Shown here piece after piece: positions 1 through 6,901 of a stretch of DNA of 14,327 nucleotides. The stretch's first letter is position 1; every line of letters starts with the position of its first letter. This stretch comes from Streptomyces katrae. GTDB lineage: Bacteria > Actinomycetota > Actinomycetes > Streptomycetales > Streptomycetaceae. The notes beneath the pieces were generated by a model. The model searched no databases. It was not told the origin of the DNA and saw only the letters and a list, made by a program, of their open reading frames with translations. The DNA is taken from NCBI RefSeq assembly GCF_000966975.1, contig NZ_JZWV01000507.1, positions 1-14,327 of the forward strand, read 5' to 3'. The translations under genes and the position numbers were made by a program.

Positions 1-64
1 CGGGGAGAAGGCCCCGCGCAGCGGCCCCCCAGCCCCGCCCCGCAGGGAAGCGGCGGCGGCGCCG

Positions 65-820
65 TCAGTGCCGGAAGAAGATCCGGTCCCCGTACTCCCG
101 CATGACCCGCCCGTTCCACTCGTGCCCACCGTCGACGTTCCCCGACCGCAGCAACGGCGGCTCCACCCCCCGAGCGGCCAGCTCCCCGGCCGCCGCCGCC
201 ATCACCGCCTGCATGATCGCGCTCGTCACCACCGTCGACGCGGGAGCGAACGGCGCGTCGATGCCGTCCGCCGTCAGCTCCGCGTCGCCGACCGCGATCT
301 TGCTGTCGAGGACGATGTCGCAGTGGTCCTTCAGGAAGGTCCCCGACACGTGCCGGGACTTCGTCTCCGTCGCGTAGGCCACCGACGTCACGCCGATCAC
401 CTTCAGCCCCAGCGCCCTCGCGTTCATCGCCATCTCGACCGGCAGTGCATTGCGCCCGGAGAGCGAGATGACGACCAGCACATCCCCCGCGGAGGCCGGG
501 CTGCTGTCCAGGACCGCACCCGCGAGCCCGTCGACCCGCTCCAGCGCGCTGCCCAGCGTGGCCGGCATGACGTCCACGCCGGCCGTGCCCGGTACCGCGA
601 GGAAGTTCATCAGGGCCAGCCCGCCGGCCCGGTAGACCACGTCCTGCGCGGGCAGCGAGGAGTGCCCGGCGCCGAAGGCGAACAGCCGGTTCCCCGCCGC
701 GACGGCCTCGGCGATCACGGTTCCGGCCGCGGCGATCCGTGAGCCCTCCTCGTCGCGCACCCGCTCCAGCAGGCCGATGGCGGCGTCGAAGAACTGCCCG
801 GCCAGCTTGCTCTCGCTCAT
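65..820 (-). CDS. SIS-domain phosphosugar-binding protein (UPF0309 type)
   Basis: A 251-residue cytoplasmic protein with a sugar isomerase (SIS) fold. Visible signatures are GAGHSS at residues 50-55 and SLSGRN at 119-124, the two phosphosugar-binding loops, with HEWNG near the C terminus, as in the UPF0309 family. The ATG at 820 has GGAAGG about ten bases upstream. It diverges from dmdR1, which is the S. coelicolor SCO4393/SCO4394 arrangement. From memory, SCO4393 has been tied to aminosugar (glucosamine/GlcNAc) sensitivity and proposed to act on GlcNAc-6-phosphate under the name NagS; I cannot confirm the reaction from sequence. A DasR-like operator lies in the presumed promoter (884-899), which fits GlcNAc control. 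Full length for the family, with nothing missing. Confidence is high for the fold and moderate for the pathway. Confidence 0.92.
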   Translation of the reverse strand: MSESKLAGQFFDAAIGLLERVRDEEGSRIAAAGTVIAEAVAAGNRLFAFGAGHSSLPAQDVVYRAGGLALMNFLAVPGTAGVDVMPATLGSALERVDGLAGAVLDSSPASAGDVLVVISLSGRNALPVEMAMNARALGLKVIGVTSVAYATETKSRHVSGTFLKDHCDIVLDSKIAVGDAELTADGIDAPFAPASTVVTSAIMQAVMAAAAGELAARGVEPPLLRSGNVDGGHEWNGRVMREYGDRIFFRH

Positions 821-879
821 ACGCCGTAGGCCCTTCCAGGGTGGGGTGCGGTGGATGCGTCGTCGGTGGTCCGCCGCTC

Positions 880-909
880 ACCGTGCGGTCTGGACCAAGG
901 ACGTGTCAA
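880..909 (-). promoter_or_regulatory. Putative housekeeping promoter of the SIS gene
   Basis: Read on the minus strand, TTGACA (909-904) is followed after 18 bases by CACGGT (885-880). This is a good -35 and a weak -10 for the main streptomycete sigma factor. A second TTGACG lies just upstream (921-916). The predicted start leaves a leader of about 50 bases before the ATG at 820. The spacer holds the DasR-like site, so bound repressor would block the promoter directly. Inferred from hexamer matches only. Confidence 0.4.
884..899 (-). promoter_or_regulatory. DasR-like operator (dre site)
   Basis: The minus strand reads CTTGGTCCAGACCGCA. The core GGTCCAGACC matches the palindrome GGTCTAGACC of DasR sites at nine of ten positions, and the wider TGGTCTAGACCA at ten of twelve. 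DasR is the GntR-family repressor of GlcNAc uptake and metabolism in Streptomyces, released by aminosugar phosphates. Its placement inside a promoter spacer upstream of an aminosugar-type SIS gene is what makes the match credible. Direct binding is inferred. Confidence 0.6.
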
Positions 910-1022
910 TACGGGCGTCAATCCGGCGTCGGTCCCGAAGCGGAAGCCCTGCGCACCGGACCTCCCGGGCTGCGCGCCCGGCCTCCCGGCAGATGTCCCG
1001 TACGGGCCTTGACGTCAGGCGC

Positions 1023-1052
1023 GGGACGGTTGTCGGCCCGATGCGTCAGAAT
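1023..1052 (+). promoter_or_regulatory. Possible dmdR1 promoter
   Basis: CAGAAT (1047-1052) resembles a streptomycete -10 and lies 18 bases after GGGACG (1023-1028), a partial -35. Transcription would start near 1059, leaving about 30 bases before the ATG at 1091. Two short palindromes sit just upstream: CCCGTACGGG (997-1006) and TGACGTCA (1010-1017). I saw no iron box of the TTAGGTTAGG type here. Weak hexamers, so low confidence. Confidence 0.3.
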
Positions 1053-1090
1053 TGGGGACAGGGCCAGCGCACGCAATCCGAGGGGCACGA

Positions 1091-1783
1091 ATGTCCGGAC
1101 TGATCGATACCACGGAGATGTATCTCCGCACCATCCTCGAGCTGGAAGAGGAAGGCGTGGTCCCCATGCGCGCCCGGATCGCCGAGCGGCTGGACCAGAG
1201 CGGGCCCACGGTGAGCCAGACGGTGGCGCGCATGGAGCGCGACGGCCTGGTGGCGGTCGCCAGCGACCGGCACCTGGAGCTGACCGACGAGGGCCGCAAG
1301 CTGGCGACGCGCGTGATGCGCAAGCACCGTCTCGCGGAGTGCCTGCTCGTCGACGTCATCGGCCTGGAGTGGGAGCAGGTGCACGCCGAGGCCTGCCGCT
1401 GGGAGCACGTGATGAGCGAGGCGGTGGAGCGGCGCGTCCTGGAGCTGCTGCGCCACCCGACCGAGTCCCCGTACGGGAACCCGATCCCGGGCCTGGAGGA
1501 GCTCGGCGAGAAGGCCGAGGCCGACCCGTTCATCGAGGACGGCATGGTCAGCCTGTCCGACCTGGACCCGGGCAGCGAGGGCAAGACGGTGGTCGTCCGG
1601 CGGATCGGCGAGCCGATCCAGACGGACGCCCAGCTGATGTACACGCTGCGGCGCGCGGGCGTGCAGCCCGGCTCGGTGGTGAGCGTGACGGAGTCCCCGG
1701 GCGGGGTGCTGGTGGGCAGCGGGGGCGAGGCCGCCGAACTGGACTCGGACATCGCCTCGCACGTGTTCGTCGCCAAGCGCTGA
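1091..1783 (+). CDS. dmdR1: DtxR-family iron-dependent repressor DmdR1
   Basis: A 230-residue metalloregulator with an N-terminal winged HTH (about 25-60), a dimerisation domain (about 65-140) and a C-terminal SH3-like domain (about 150-230). Every DtxR metal ligand is at its classical position: Met10, Cys102, Glu105 and His106 (primary site) and His79, Glu83 and His98 (ancillary site); Glu174 and Gln177 probably replace Glu170 and Gln173 of DtxR. Fe(II)-loaded repressor would shut siderophore and iron-uptake genes. The ATG at 1091 is chosen over an in-frame TTG at 1052 because AGGGG lies five bases upstream and the length then equals that of S. coelicolor DmdR1 (SCO4394). In S. coelicolor an antiparallel gene, adm, overlaps this one, and long antisense frames exist here too. 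A strong hairpin follows at 1880-1907. Confidence 0.95.
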   Translation: MSGLIDTTEMYLRTILELEEEGVVPMRARIAERLDQSGPTVSQTVARMERDGLVAVASDRHLELTDEGRKLATRVMRKHRLAECLLVDVIGLEWEQVHAEACRWEHVMSEAVERRVLELLRHPTESPYGNPIPGLEELGEKAEADPFIEDGMVSLSDLDPGSEGKTVVVRRIGEPIQTDAQLMYTLRRAGVQPGSVVSVTESPGGVLVGSGGEAAELDSDIASHVFVAKR

Positions 1784-1879
1784 CGCGGGCCGCGGCCCCG
1801 CGGCGACCGCGTCGCGCGCATCCGGGCCGCACGTGCCGCCCTGTCGTACTCGACCTGTCGCAGTTCCCTGAAGACGAGT

Positions 1880-1907
1880 GGTCCCGGCGCCTCGCGGCGC
1901 CGGGACC
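1880..1907 (+). terminator. Hairpin terminator after dmdR1
   Basis: A perfect 12-bp G+C-rich stem (GGTCCCGGCGCC with its complement) closes a TCGC tetraloop, about 95 bases after the dmdR1 stop. There is no U-tract, which is usual in Streptomyces. It also argues that the hydrolase reading frame, which runs open through this hairpin, starts further downstream. From here to the palindrome at 2067 I see no other gene or clear signal. Confidence 0.7.
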
Positions 1908-2066
1908 GTCCTCCCCTGGCTGACCTGGAGCCCCGAGCTCTCAAGGTCATCCCCTTCGGACCGTCTTCCCCGAGCGGCCCGCCTCCCTGTTGAAAGGATC
2001 TCCATCGGCAGCGGCGGCCAATCCTTGAGCAAGGTCACTCGAAAGAGCGGTGTTGTCGGCGAGACG

Positions 2067-2095
2067 CCCGTTTTCGAATACGGGTTCGATAGTCT
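2067..2095 (+). promoter_or_regulatory. LexA-like palindrome and -10 element upstream of the hydrolase
   Basis: TCGAATACGGGTTCGA (2074-2089) fits the actinobacterial LexA/SOS box TCGAAC-N4-GTTCGA except for one base (T for C). A second, overlapping palindrome, CCCGTTTTCGAATACGGG (2067-2084), is symmetric at 16 of 18 positions. A -10-like TAGTCT (2090-2095) follows at once, so a bound protein would cover the promoter. No clear -35 was found. The stretch is visibly richer in A+T than the coding sequence around it, which supports a noncoding regulatory role. The regulator's identity is inferred. Confidence 0.45.
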
Positions 2096-2123
2096 GGCCG
2101 GGAGCGAAGGGGGTGCATCCTCG

Positions 2124-3089
2124 GTGGTTCAGCGCATCGATGTCACTGCAGCCGACGGCGTCCGACTGGCCGCCTGGGAGTTCCGTGATCCGCCGGCCGA
2201 GCCCCGGCAACCGGCGGTCCTGTTACTGCACGGCCTGATGGGGCGCGCCTTCCACTGGGCCGGCACCGCGAGCTGGCTGGGCGAGCACCGCCGCGTGGTG
2301 GCCCTGGACCAGCGCGGGCACGGCCAGAGCGAGCATCCGGCGACGAACGGCCCGGGCGGACCCGGCGGGCCGGCCGGCCCGGGCGTCCTGCGGGGCCTGA
2401 GCGGCCCGACCGGCTTCGGCGCTCCGCCCCCGGGTGCCGGCGCCCCGCCGCCCTCCCTCGGCCGTGAGGCCTTCGTCGCCGATGCCGAGGCGGCCATCGA
2501 GCAGCTCGGCCTCGGCCCGGTCGTGCTCATCGGGCACTCCATGGGCGCCCTCACCGGCTGGCAGCTCGCCGCCCGCCGCCCCGACCTCGTCCAGGCCCTG
2601 GTGATCTGCGACATGCGCGCCTCCGCGCTCGGCGAGGCCTCGCAGCAGGAATGGGAGGAATGGTTCCGCCGCTGGCCGCTGCCCTTCCCCACGCAGGACG
2701 CCGCCCGCCGCTGGTTCGGCGAGGACGACCCCCGGGTGGAGCGTCCCGATCCCGGCCGCGGAGCCTTCTTCGCCGAGGTGATGCACCAGGCCCCGGACGG
2801 CTGGCGGCCCCTCTTCTCCCGCCGCCAGATGCTGACGGCCCGTGAGACCTGGGTGCACGACGCCCACTGGGAAGAGCTCGCCCAGGTCCGCTGCCCCACC
2901 CTCGTCGTCCGCGGTCTGGACGGCGAGCTGGGCCGCGCCGAGGCGCAGGAGATGGTCCGCGTCCTCCCGGCCGGCCAGTACGCCGAGATCCCCGACGCCG
3001 GCCACTACGTCCACTACGACCAGCCGGCCGCCCTGCGCGCGGCACTGGAGCCCTTCCTGGAAGGGGTCGCGGGCATGGCCTCCAGATGA
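2124..3089 (+). CDS. Alpha/beta-hydrolase family protein
   Basis: A 321-residue serine hydrolase of the alpha/beta fold, substrate unknown. The oxyanion-hole motif LLHG is at 34-37, DQRGHGQS at 62-69, the nucleophile elbow GHSMG at 137-141 (Ser139), the likely acid is Asp266 in GLDG, and the base is His294 in DAGH. Residues 76-110 form a Gly/Pro-rich low-complexity insertion between DQRGHGQSEHP and the helix before the nucleophile strand. The frame is open from 1878, but GTG 2124 is preferred: the upstream codons have A/T-rich third positions, the dmdR1 terminator lies inside the longer version, and AAGGGGG sits about ten bases before this GTG. An alternative start is TTG 2025. No signal peptide, so probably cytoplasmic. 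The neighbours do not reveal a pathway. Confidence 0.85.
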   Translation: MVQRIDVTAADGVRLAAWEFRDPPAEPRQPAVLLLHGLMGRAFHWAGTASWLGEHRRVVALDQRGHGQSEHPATNGPGGPGGPAGPGVLRGLSGPTGFGAPPPGAGAPPPSLGREAFVADAEAAIEQLGLGPVVLIGHSMGALTGWQLAARRPDLVQALVICDMRASALGEASQQEWEEWFRRWPLPFPTQDAARRWFGEDDPRVERPDPGRGAFFAEVMHQAPDGWRPLFSRRQMLTARETWVHDAHWEELAQVRCPTLVVRGLDGELGRAEAQEMVRVLPAGQYAEIPDAGHYVHYDQPAALRAALEPFLEGVAGMASR

Positions 3090-3263
3090 CGGGGCCGGAC
3101 CCCTGCTCACGCTCACCCGATGGGGTGGATCGCGGCCCTCCAGTGAGCGCAGCGCGGCCCGCCGCGCGTGCCCGGCCGCGGCGGCCCCAACAGGCTGTGG
3201 CCTGTCCCGTGGGAGCCGCCGGCCCGCTGCACACCGGCGGTGAGCAGCAGACGAAGGGTCTCC

Positions 3264-5339
3264 ATGTCCAGGTCCCCCCTCACCTCCGCCTCCATCTCCG
3301 CCTCCGCCTCCACGTATCAGCCCCCCTCCGGCGGCAGGAGGCCCCGGCGCCGCAGAGCCGCCGGGGCCGTCGCCGCCGGGCTGGCGCTCGTCCTGGCCCT
3401 GCCCGCGACCGCACTCGGCGCGGCGGGCGACCTCGATCCGGCCTTCGACGGGGACGGCAAGGTCGTCACCGACTTCGGGGGCGGCGGCTACGACGAGAGT
3501 CGCGGCATGGTGATCCAGGCGGACGGCAAGATCGTCACGGTGGGCACCACCGTCCCGGCGGCGGGCGGCTACTCCGACTTCGCGCTGGCCCGCTACAACC
3601 CCGACGGCAGCCTGGACCCCACCTTCAACGGGGACGGTGACAACGACGGCAGGATCCAGACCGATCTGCGCGGCGGTGACGACGTGGCCGACGCGGTGGC
3701 GGTCCAGTCCGACGGGAAGCTCGTCGTGGCCGGCTACAGCTCGGAACCCGACGCGGCCGGCTCGTTCACCGTCGCCCGCTTCAACCCCGACGGCAGCCTC
3801 GACACCAGCTTCGACGGTGACGGCTCCACCTTCACCGACTTCGGCACCGCGGGCCCGCAGGAGGCCTTCGGGATCGCGATCCAGGCCGGCGGCGCCATCG
3901 TGGCCGCGGGCACGAGCGGCACGGACGTCGCCGTGGCCCGGTACAACGCCGTCGACGGCAGCCTGGACACCGGCTTCGACGGAGACGGCAAGGTCATCAC
4001 CGGCTTCGCCGGCGGCTCCGCGACCGCGTACGACGTGACGCTCCAGTCCGACAACAAGATCGTCATCGCGGGCCGCGCCGGATACAACTACCCCTCCAAC
4101 GACTCCGACTTCGCGCTCGCCCGCTACAACCCGAACGGCAGCCTCGACACCACCTTCGACGGCGACGGCAGGGTCACCACCGCCTTCGCCGGGCCCGACG
4201 TGGCCAACGGGGTCAAGATCCAGCCGGACGGGAAGATCGTCACGGCGGGCAGCAGCGGCTTCGACTTCGCGCTGGCCCGCTACAACGGCGCCGACGGCAG
4301 CCTGGACACCGGCTTCGACGGAGACGGCAAGGTCACCACCGACTTCGGCACCAACACCCTGGACGGAGCCGCCGACCTCGCGCTCCAGACCGACGGCAGG
4401 ATCGTCGCCGCCGGCATCAGCGAGGCCGACTTCGGCGTGGCCCGGTACAACACCAACGGCTCCCTGGACACCGGCTTCGGCACCGGCGGCAAGGTCCACA
4501 CCGACGTCTCCTTCGGCTACTTCGACACCGCCAACGCGGTCGCCCTCCAGTCCGACGGAAAGATCGTCGTCTCCGGCAACACCGGCGACGACCGCGGCCT
4601 CGTCCGCTACCAGGCCGTCACCCCGCCGCCCCCGCCCGGCGTCGACCTCGCCGTCACCAAGACCGGCCCCGCCTCCGTCAGCATCGGCGACCAGGCCACC
4701 TACACCGTGACGGTGACCAACACGAGCACCACCACCGCGGCCACCGGAGTCACCCTGACGGACACCCTCACCGGCCCCGGCACCCTCCTGTCCGCCACCC
4801 CCGCCCAGGGCACCTGCACCCTCACCGCCACCACCGCCAACTGCACCCTCGGCACCCTCGCCCCAGGCGCCCGGACCACGGTCAAGCTCCTGGCCGAACC
4901 CCGCGCCACCGGCACCCTCTCCGACCGGGCCACCGCCTCCGCCACCCAGACCGACCCGGCGACCGCCAACAACACGGCGACCGCCACCAGTACCGCCAAC
5001 AACGCCCACGGCTGCACGATCATCGGCACCAGCGGCGCCGACACCCTGAACGGCGGCTACGGCAACGACGTCATCTGCGCCCTCAGCGGCAACGACACCG
5101 TCCGCGCGAGCTACGGCAACGACACCGTCTACGCCGGCCCCGGAAACGACAACGTCGACGGCGGCTTCGGCGACGACACCCTCATCGGCGGCCCCGGCAA
5201 CGACACCCTGACCGGGTACTACGGAAGCGACCGCCTCGACACCGTCGACGGCATCTCCGGCAACGACCGTGCCGACGGCGGCCCCAACACCGACACCTGC
5301 ACCACCGACCCGGGCGACACCCGCATCAGCTGCCCCTGA
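3264..5339 (+). CDS. Secreted delta-60 repeat / DUF11 / RTX-like calcium-binding protein
   Basis: A 691-residue exported protein. Residues 1-31 are an unusually long basic n-region ending in RRPRRRR. A hydrophobic core (about 32-50) follows, with probable signal-peptidase cleavage near ALGA (50-53). Residues 55-450 hold seven delta-60 repeats (DUF5122), each with the pattern SLDTxFDGDGKV, a DGKIVxAG strand and an ARYNxDG end; seven units suggest a closed seven-bladed beta-propeller. A PPPPP linker (454-458) leads to a DUF11-type beta-sandwich (460-580, Cys518 and Cys527). Glycine/aspartate RTX-like repeats follow (585-673, such as GGPGNDTL), then a Cys-containing end (Cys679, Cys690). I see no transmembrane segment or sortase motif, so it is probably released or loosely wall-bound and calcium-stabilised. 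GAAGGG lies five bases before the ATG, and an in-frame start at 3168 lacks this support. Ligand unknown. Confidence 0.88.
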   Translation: MSRSPLTSASISASASTYQPPSGGRRPRRRRAAGAVAAGLALVLALPATALGAAGDLDPAFDGDGKVVTDFGGGGYDESRGMVIQADGKIVTVGTTVPAAGGYSDFALARYNPDGSLDPTFNGDGDNDGRIQTDLRGGDDVADAVAVQSDGKLVVAGYSSEPDAAGSFTVARFNPDGSLDTSFDGDGSTFTDFGTAGPQEAFGIAIQAGGAIVAAGTSGTDVAVARYNAVDGSLDTGFDGDGKVITGFAGGSATAYDVTLQSDNKIVIAGRAGYNYPSNDSDFALARYNPNGSLDTTFDGDGRVTTAFAGPDVANGVKIQPDGKIVTAGSSGFDFALARYNGADGSLDTGFDGDGKVTTDFGTNTLDGAADLALQTDGRIVAAGISEADFGVARYNTNGSLDTGFGTGGKVHTDVSFGYFDTANAVALQSDGKIVVSGNTGDDRGLVRYQAVTPPPPPGVDLAVTKTGPASVSIGDQATYTVTVTNTSTTTAATGVTLTDTLTGPGTLLSATPAQGTCTLTATTANCTLGTLAPGARTTVKLLAEPRATGTLSDRATASATQTDPATANNTATATSTANNAHGCTIIGTSGADTLNGGYGNDVICALSGNDTVRASYGNDTVYAGPGNDNVDGGFGDDTLIGGPGNDTLTGYYGSDRLDTVDGISGNDRADGGPNTDTCTTDPGDTRISCP
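3426..4613 (+). repeat. Seven tandem delta-60 coding repeats
   Basis: Seven tandem units of roughly 50-62 codons encode the propeller. Units start at about residues 55, 116, 178, 233, 293, 346 and 400. The DNA of some units is nearly unchanged: 44 identical bases occur at 3953-3996 and 4292-4335, spanning the junctions before units 4 and 6, and about 25 identical bases (CGACTTCGCGCTGGCCCGCT onward) recur near 3575 and 4262. This points to fairly recent internal duplication or gene conversion. Confidence 0.85.
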
Positions 5340-5394
5340 GCCCCACGGCGCCGCCCGCCGACAGGACGGGCATCGATCAGGATTCGAGAAGCAC

Positions 5395-5448
5395 GGTGTG
5401 GTCGGCGGCTCCTAGCCTTCTTCTCACAGGGAAAGCACCGACCACACC
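5395..5448 (+). promoter_or_regulatory. Inverted repeat around the presumed VOC-gene promoter
   Basis: GGTGTGGTCGG (5395-5405) and its exact complement CCGACCACACC (5438-5448) flank a 32-base interval that holds a -10-like TAGCCT (5413-5418). No good -35 is visible. The pair could be two operator half-sites or the stem of a leader hairpin, because the right arm ends two bases before the AAGGAG ribosome site at 5451. The role is inferred from symmetry and position only. Confidence 0.4.
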
Positions 5449-5462
5449 CCAAGGAGCAGGAC

Positions 5463-5876
5463 ATGAAGGCACACGTCAGCTCGATCCTCCTCGGCGTCCG
5501 GGACATGGACCGGGCCAAGCGGTTCTACACCGAGGGCCTCGGCTGGAAGGTCCGCAGCGACTTCGGCATCTCGGTGTTCTTCGAGTCGGACGGCGCCTCG
5601 CCCGTCGGCTTCTACGGCCGTGAGGGCCTGGCCGCCCAGGTGGGCACGGACCAGGAGGGCAGCGGCTTCAGCGGGCTGGTCCTGACCTACGTCGTCCGCA
5701 GCGAGGCCCGGGTCGACGAGGTCATGGCGGAGGCCGAGCAGGCCGGCGCCAAGATCCTCAAGCCCGCCGGCGCCCTGCCGTGGGGCGGCTACGGCGGCAC
5801 GTTCGCCGACCCCGACGGCTACATCTGGAGCCTCGGCTACAGCGCCCAGGGGACCGACCAGCCGTACGCCGAGTAG
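5463..5876 (+). CDS. VOC-superfamily (glyoxalase/bleomycin-resistance fold) protein
   Basis: A 137-residue protein of the vicinal-oxygen-chelate fold with two beta-alpha-beta-beta-beta modules. The first begins HVSSILLGVRDMDRAKRFY with the typical FYTEGLGW turn (21-28); the second ends FADPDGYIWSLGY (114-126). His4 could be a metal ligand, but the usual Glu after the DPDGYxW motif is Ser123, so a glyoxalase I-type metal site is incomplete. A binding or sequestering role is as likely as catalysis. AAGGAG lies seven bases before the ATG. The gene stands alone: a separate gene lies upstream and the next gene is convergent (58-base gap). Substrate unknown. Confidence 0.9.
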   Translation: MKAHVSSILLGVRDMDRAKRFYTEGLGWKVRSDFGISVFFESDGASPVGFYGREGLAAQVGTDQEGSGFSGLVLTYVVRSEARVDEVMAEAEQAGAKILKPAGALPWGGYGGTFADPDGYIWSLGYSAQGTDQPYAE

Positions 5877-5934
5877 CAGGAGGGGATTTTGAGGTCCGGA
5901 CCCGCGTCGAGCCGCCCGAGCCCGTGCGCGGATC

Positions 5935-6849
5935 TCAGACCCCGATCCGCACCCAGGAATCCCCTGCCCGCAGCCACAGGACGCCGTCACGGCCCTGCCC
6001 GCACCGCAGCCGGAGCGGCCCGGGCAGGCGCAGCTTCTCCCGGCCCGTGACGGTCCATGTCCCGTCGGCCAGTTCGGCACGGGTCAGGGTGGTGGTGTGC
6101 TCGCCGTGGTCGCGGCGGGTGAGGACGGCCCGGTCCCCGCGCACGGCGAGGCCGTCGATCCCCCTCTCGGGGCTGCGGAAGGTGGCGAACTCGCCGGTCG
6201 CGGAGACGATGCGGGTCAGGTAGGTCCCCTCGTGGCTGTACCAGGCCAGCCACACCGCATCCCGCTCCGTGGCGGCGGTGAGGCCTTCGAGGGGCTGGGA
6301 GGGCAGGCGCCCGGCAGGGGCCCAGGTGGCAGCCCCCCTACTGCTCCAGCCGGCCAGCCCGGCCCCGGACTCCGGGTGGTGCCCGTAGATGCCCTCGTCG
6401 CCGTAGGCGGTCCAGATTCCGCCGCGCCGGTCGGTGACCAGCGCCGGAATGTCGTCCCCCACGCAGAACGCGCGCTCGACGCCGCGGCCGTCGGCCCCGT
6501 GCACCACCGCGTTGGGCTCCCAGCGGCCCCCGTCACCCTGCCGCGTGCGGCCCTGCACCAGCAGGAACCGGTCGCCCGGCAGCAGGGCGAAGTGGCCGAC
6601 CCACGGGTCCATCCCGAACACCAGGGTCCGTCGCTGGACCACCCCGCCCCCGGAGACGAACACCACCTCGCCGTCGAACCGCTCCCGCGCGTGCCACACC
6701 CCGTAAGAACGCTCCAGGAAACGTTTCTGCACCAGCAGGACGGCGATCCCGCCCTCCGCCCGCGCGGTCCACGACAGGGCCCGCCACCCGGCCCGTACGT
6801 CCTCACCGGGCAGGCTCCACACGACGTCCAGCTCACCGACAGCAGCCAC
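5935..6849 (-). CDS. Uncharacterised protein, probable beta-propeller
   Basis: A 304-residue protein with no family I can name. It has no signal peptide or transmembrane segment. Short beta-strand-like blocks ending in Trp-rich turns recur (for example DRRGGIWTAYGDEGIYG, TERDAVWLAWYSHEG, GRDGVLWLRAGDSWV), with spacing like the blades of a propeller. The start is GTG 6849, with GAAGG about ten bases upstream. It lies 52 bases downstream of another minus-strand uncharacterised gene (6902-7963) with similar periodicity, and the two are probably co-transcribed. Ordinary streptomycete codon use. Function unknown; the propeller call is my reading of the strand pattern and is not a domain match. Confidence 0.75.
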   Translation of the reverse strand: MAAVGELDVVWSLPGEDVRAGWRALSWTARAEGGIAVLLVQKRFLERSYGVWHARERFDGEVVFVSGGGVVQRRTLVFGMDPWVGHFALLPGDRFLLVQGRTRQGDGGRWEPNAVVHGADGRGVERAFCVGDDIPALVTDRRGGIWTAYGDEGIYGHHPESGAGLAGWSSRGAATWAPAGRLPSQPLEGLTAATERDAVWLAWYSHEGTYLTRIVSATGEFATFRSPERGIDGLAVRGDRAVLTRRDHGEHTTTLTRAELADGTWTVTGREKLRLPGPLRLRCGQGRDGVLWLRAGDSWVRIGV

Positions 6850-6901
6850 AGCCGCCCACCTTCAGGACTCCGGGGGCCGACGCCGCCCGAAGATCCCCAC
6901 G

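Noticed and set aside
1878..2123. N-terminal extension of the hydrolase to 1878
   Set aside because: It would run through the dmdR1 terminator and the promoter-like palindromes, its third positions are A/T rich, and the protein without it starts properly for the fold.
3190..3205. ACAGGC/GCCTGT hairpin upstream of the delta-60 gene
   Set aside because: A short 6-bp stem with no riboswitch-like context; it may be chance.
2223..5009. A 928-codon minus-strand frame rich in Gly, Val, Ala and Asp
   Set aside because: It is antisense to the hydrolase and the delta-60 gene, is repetitive only because it mirrors the sense repeats, and has no ribosome site. It results from G+C-rich third positions.
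5353..5371. GCCCG/CGGGC hairpin after the delta-60 gene
   Set aside because: A 5-bp stem with a 9-base loop is too weak to call a terminator.
5893..5902. Palindrome GGTCCGGACC, similar to a DasR core
   Set aside because: It lies between two convergent genes with no promoter to control, and short G+C palindromes are frequent in this sequence.
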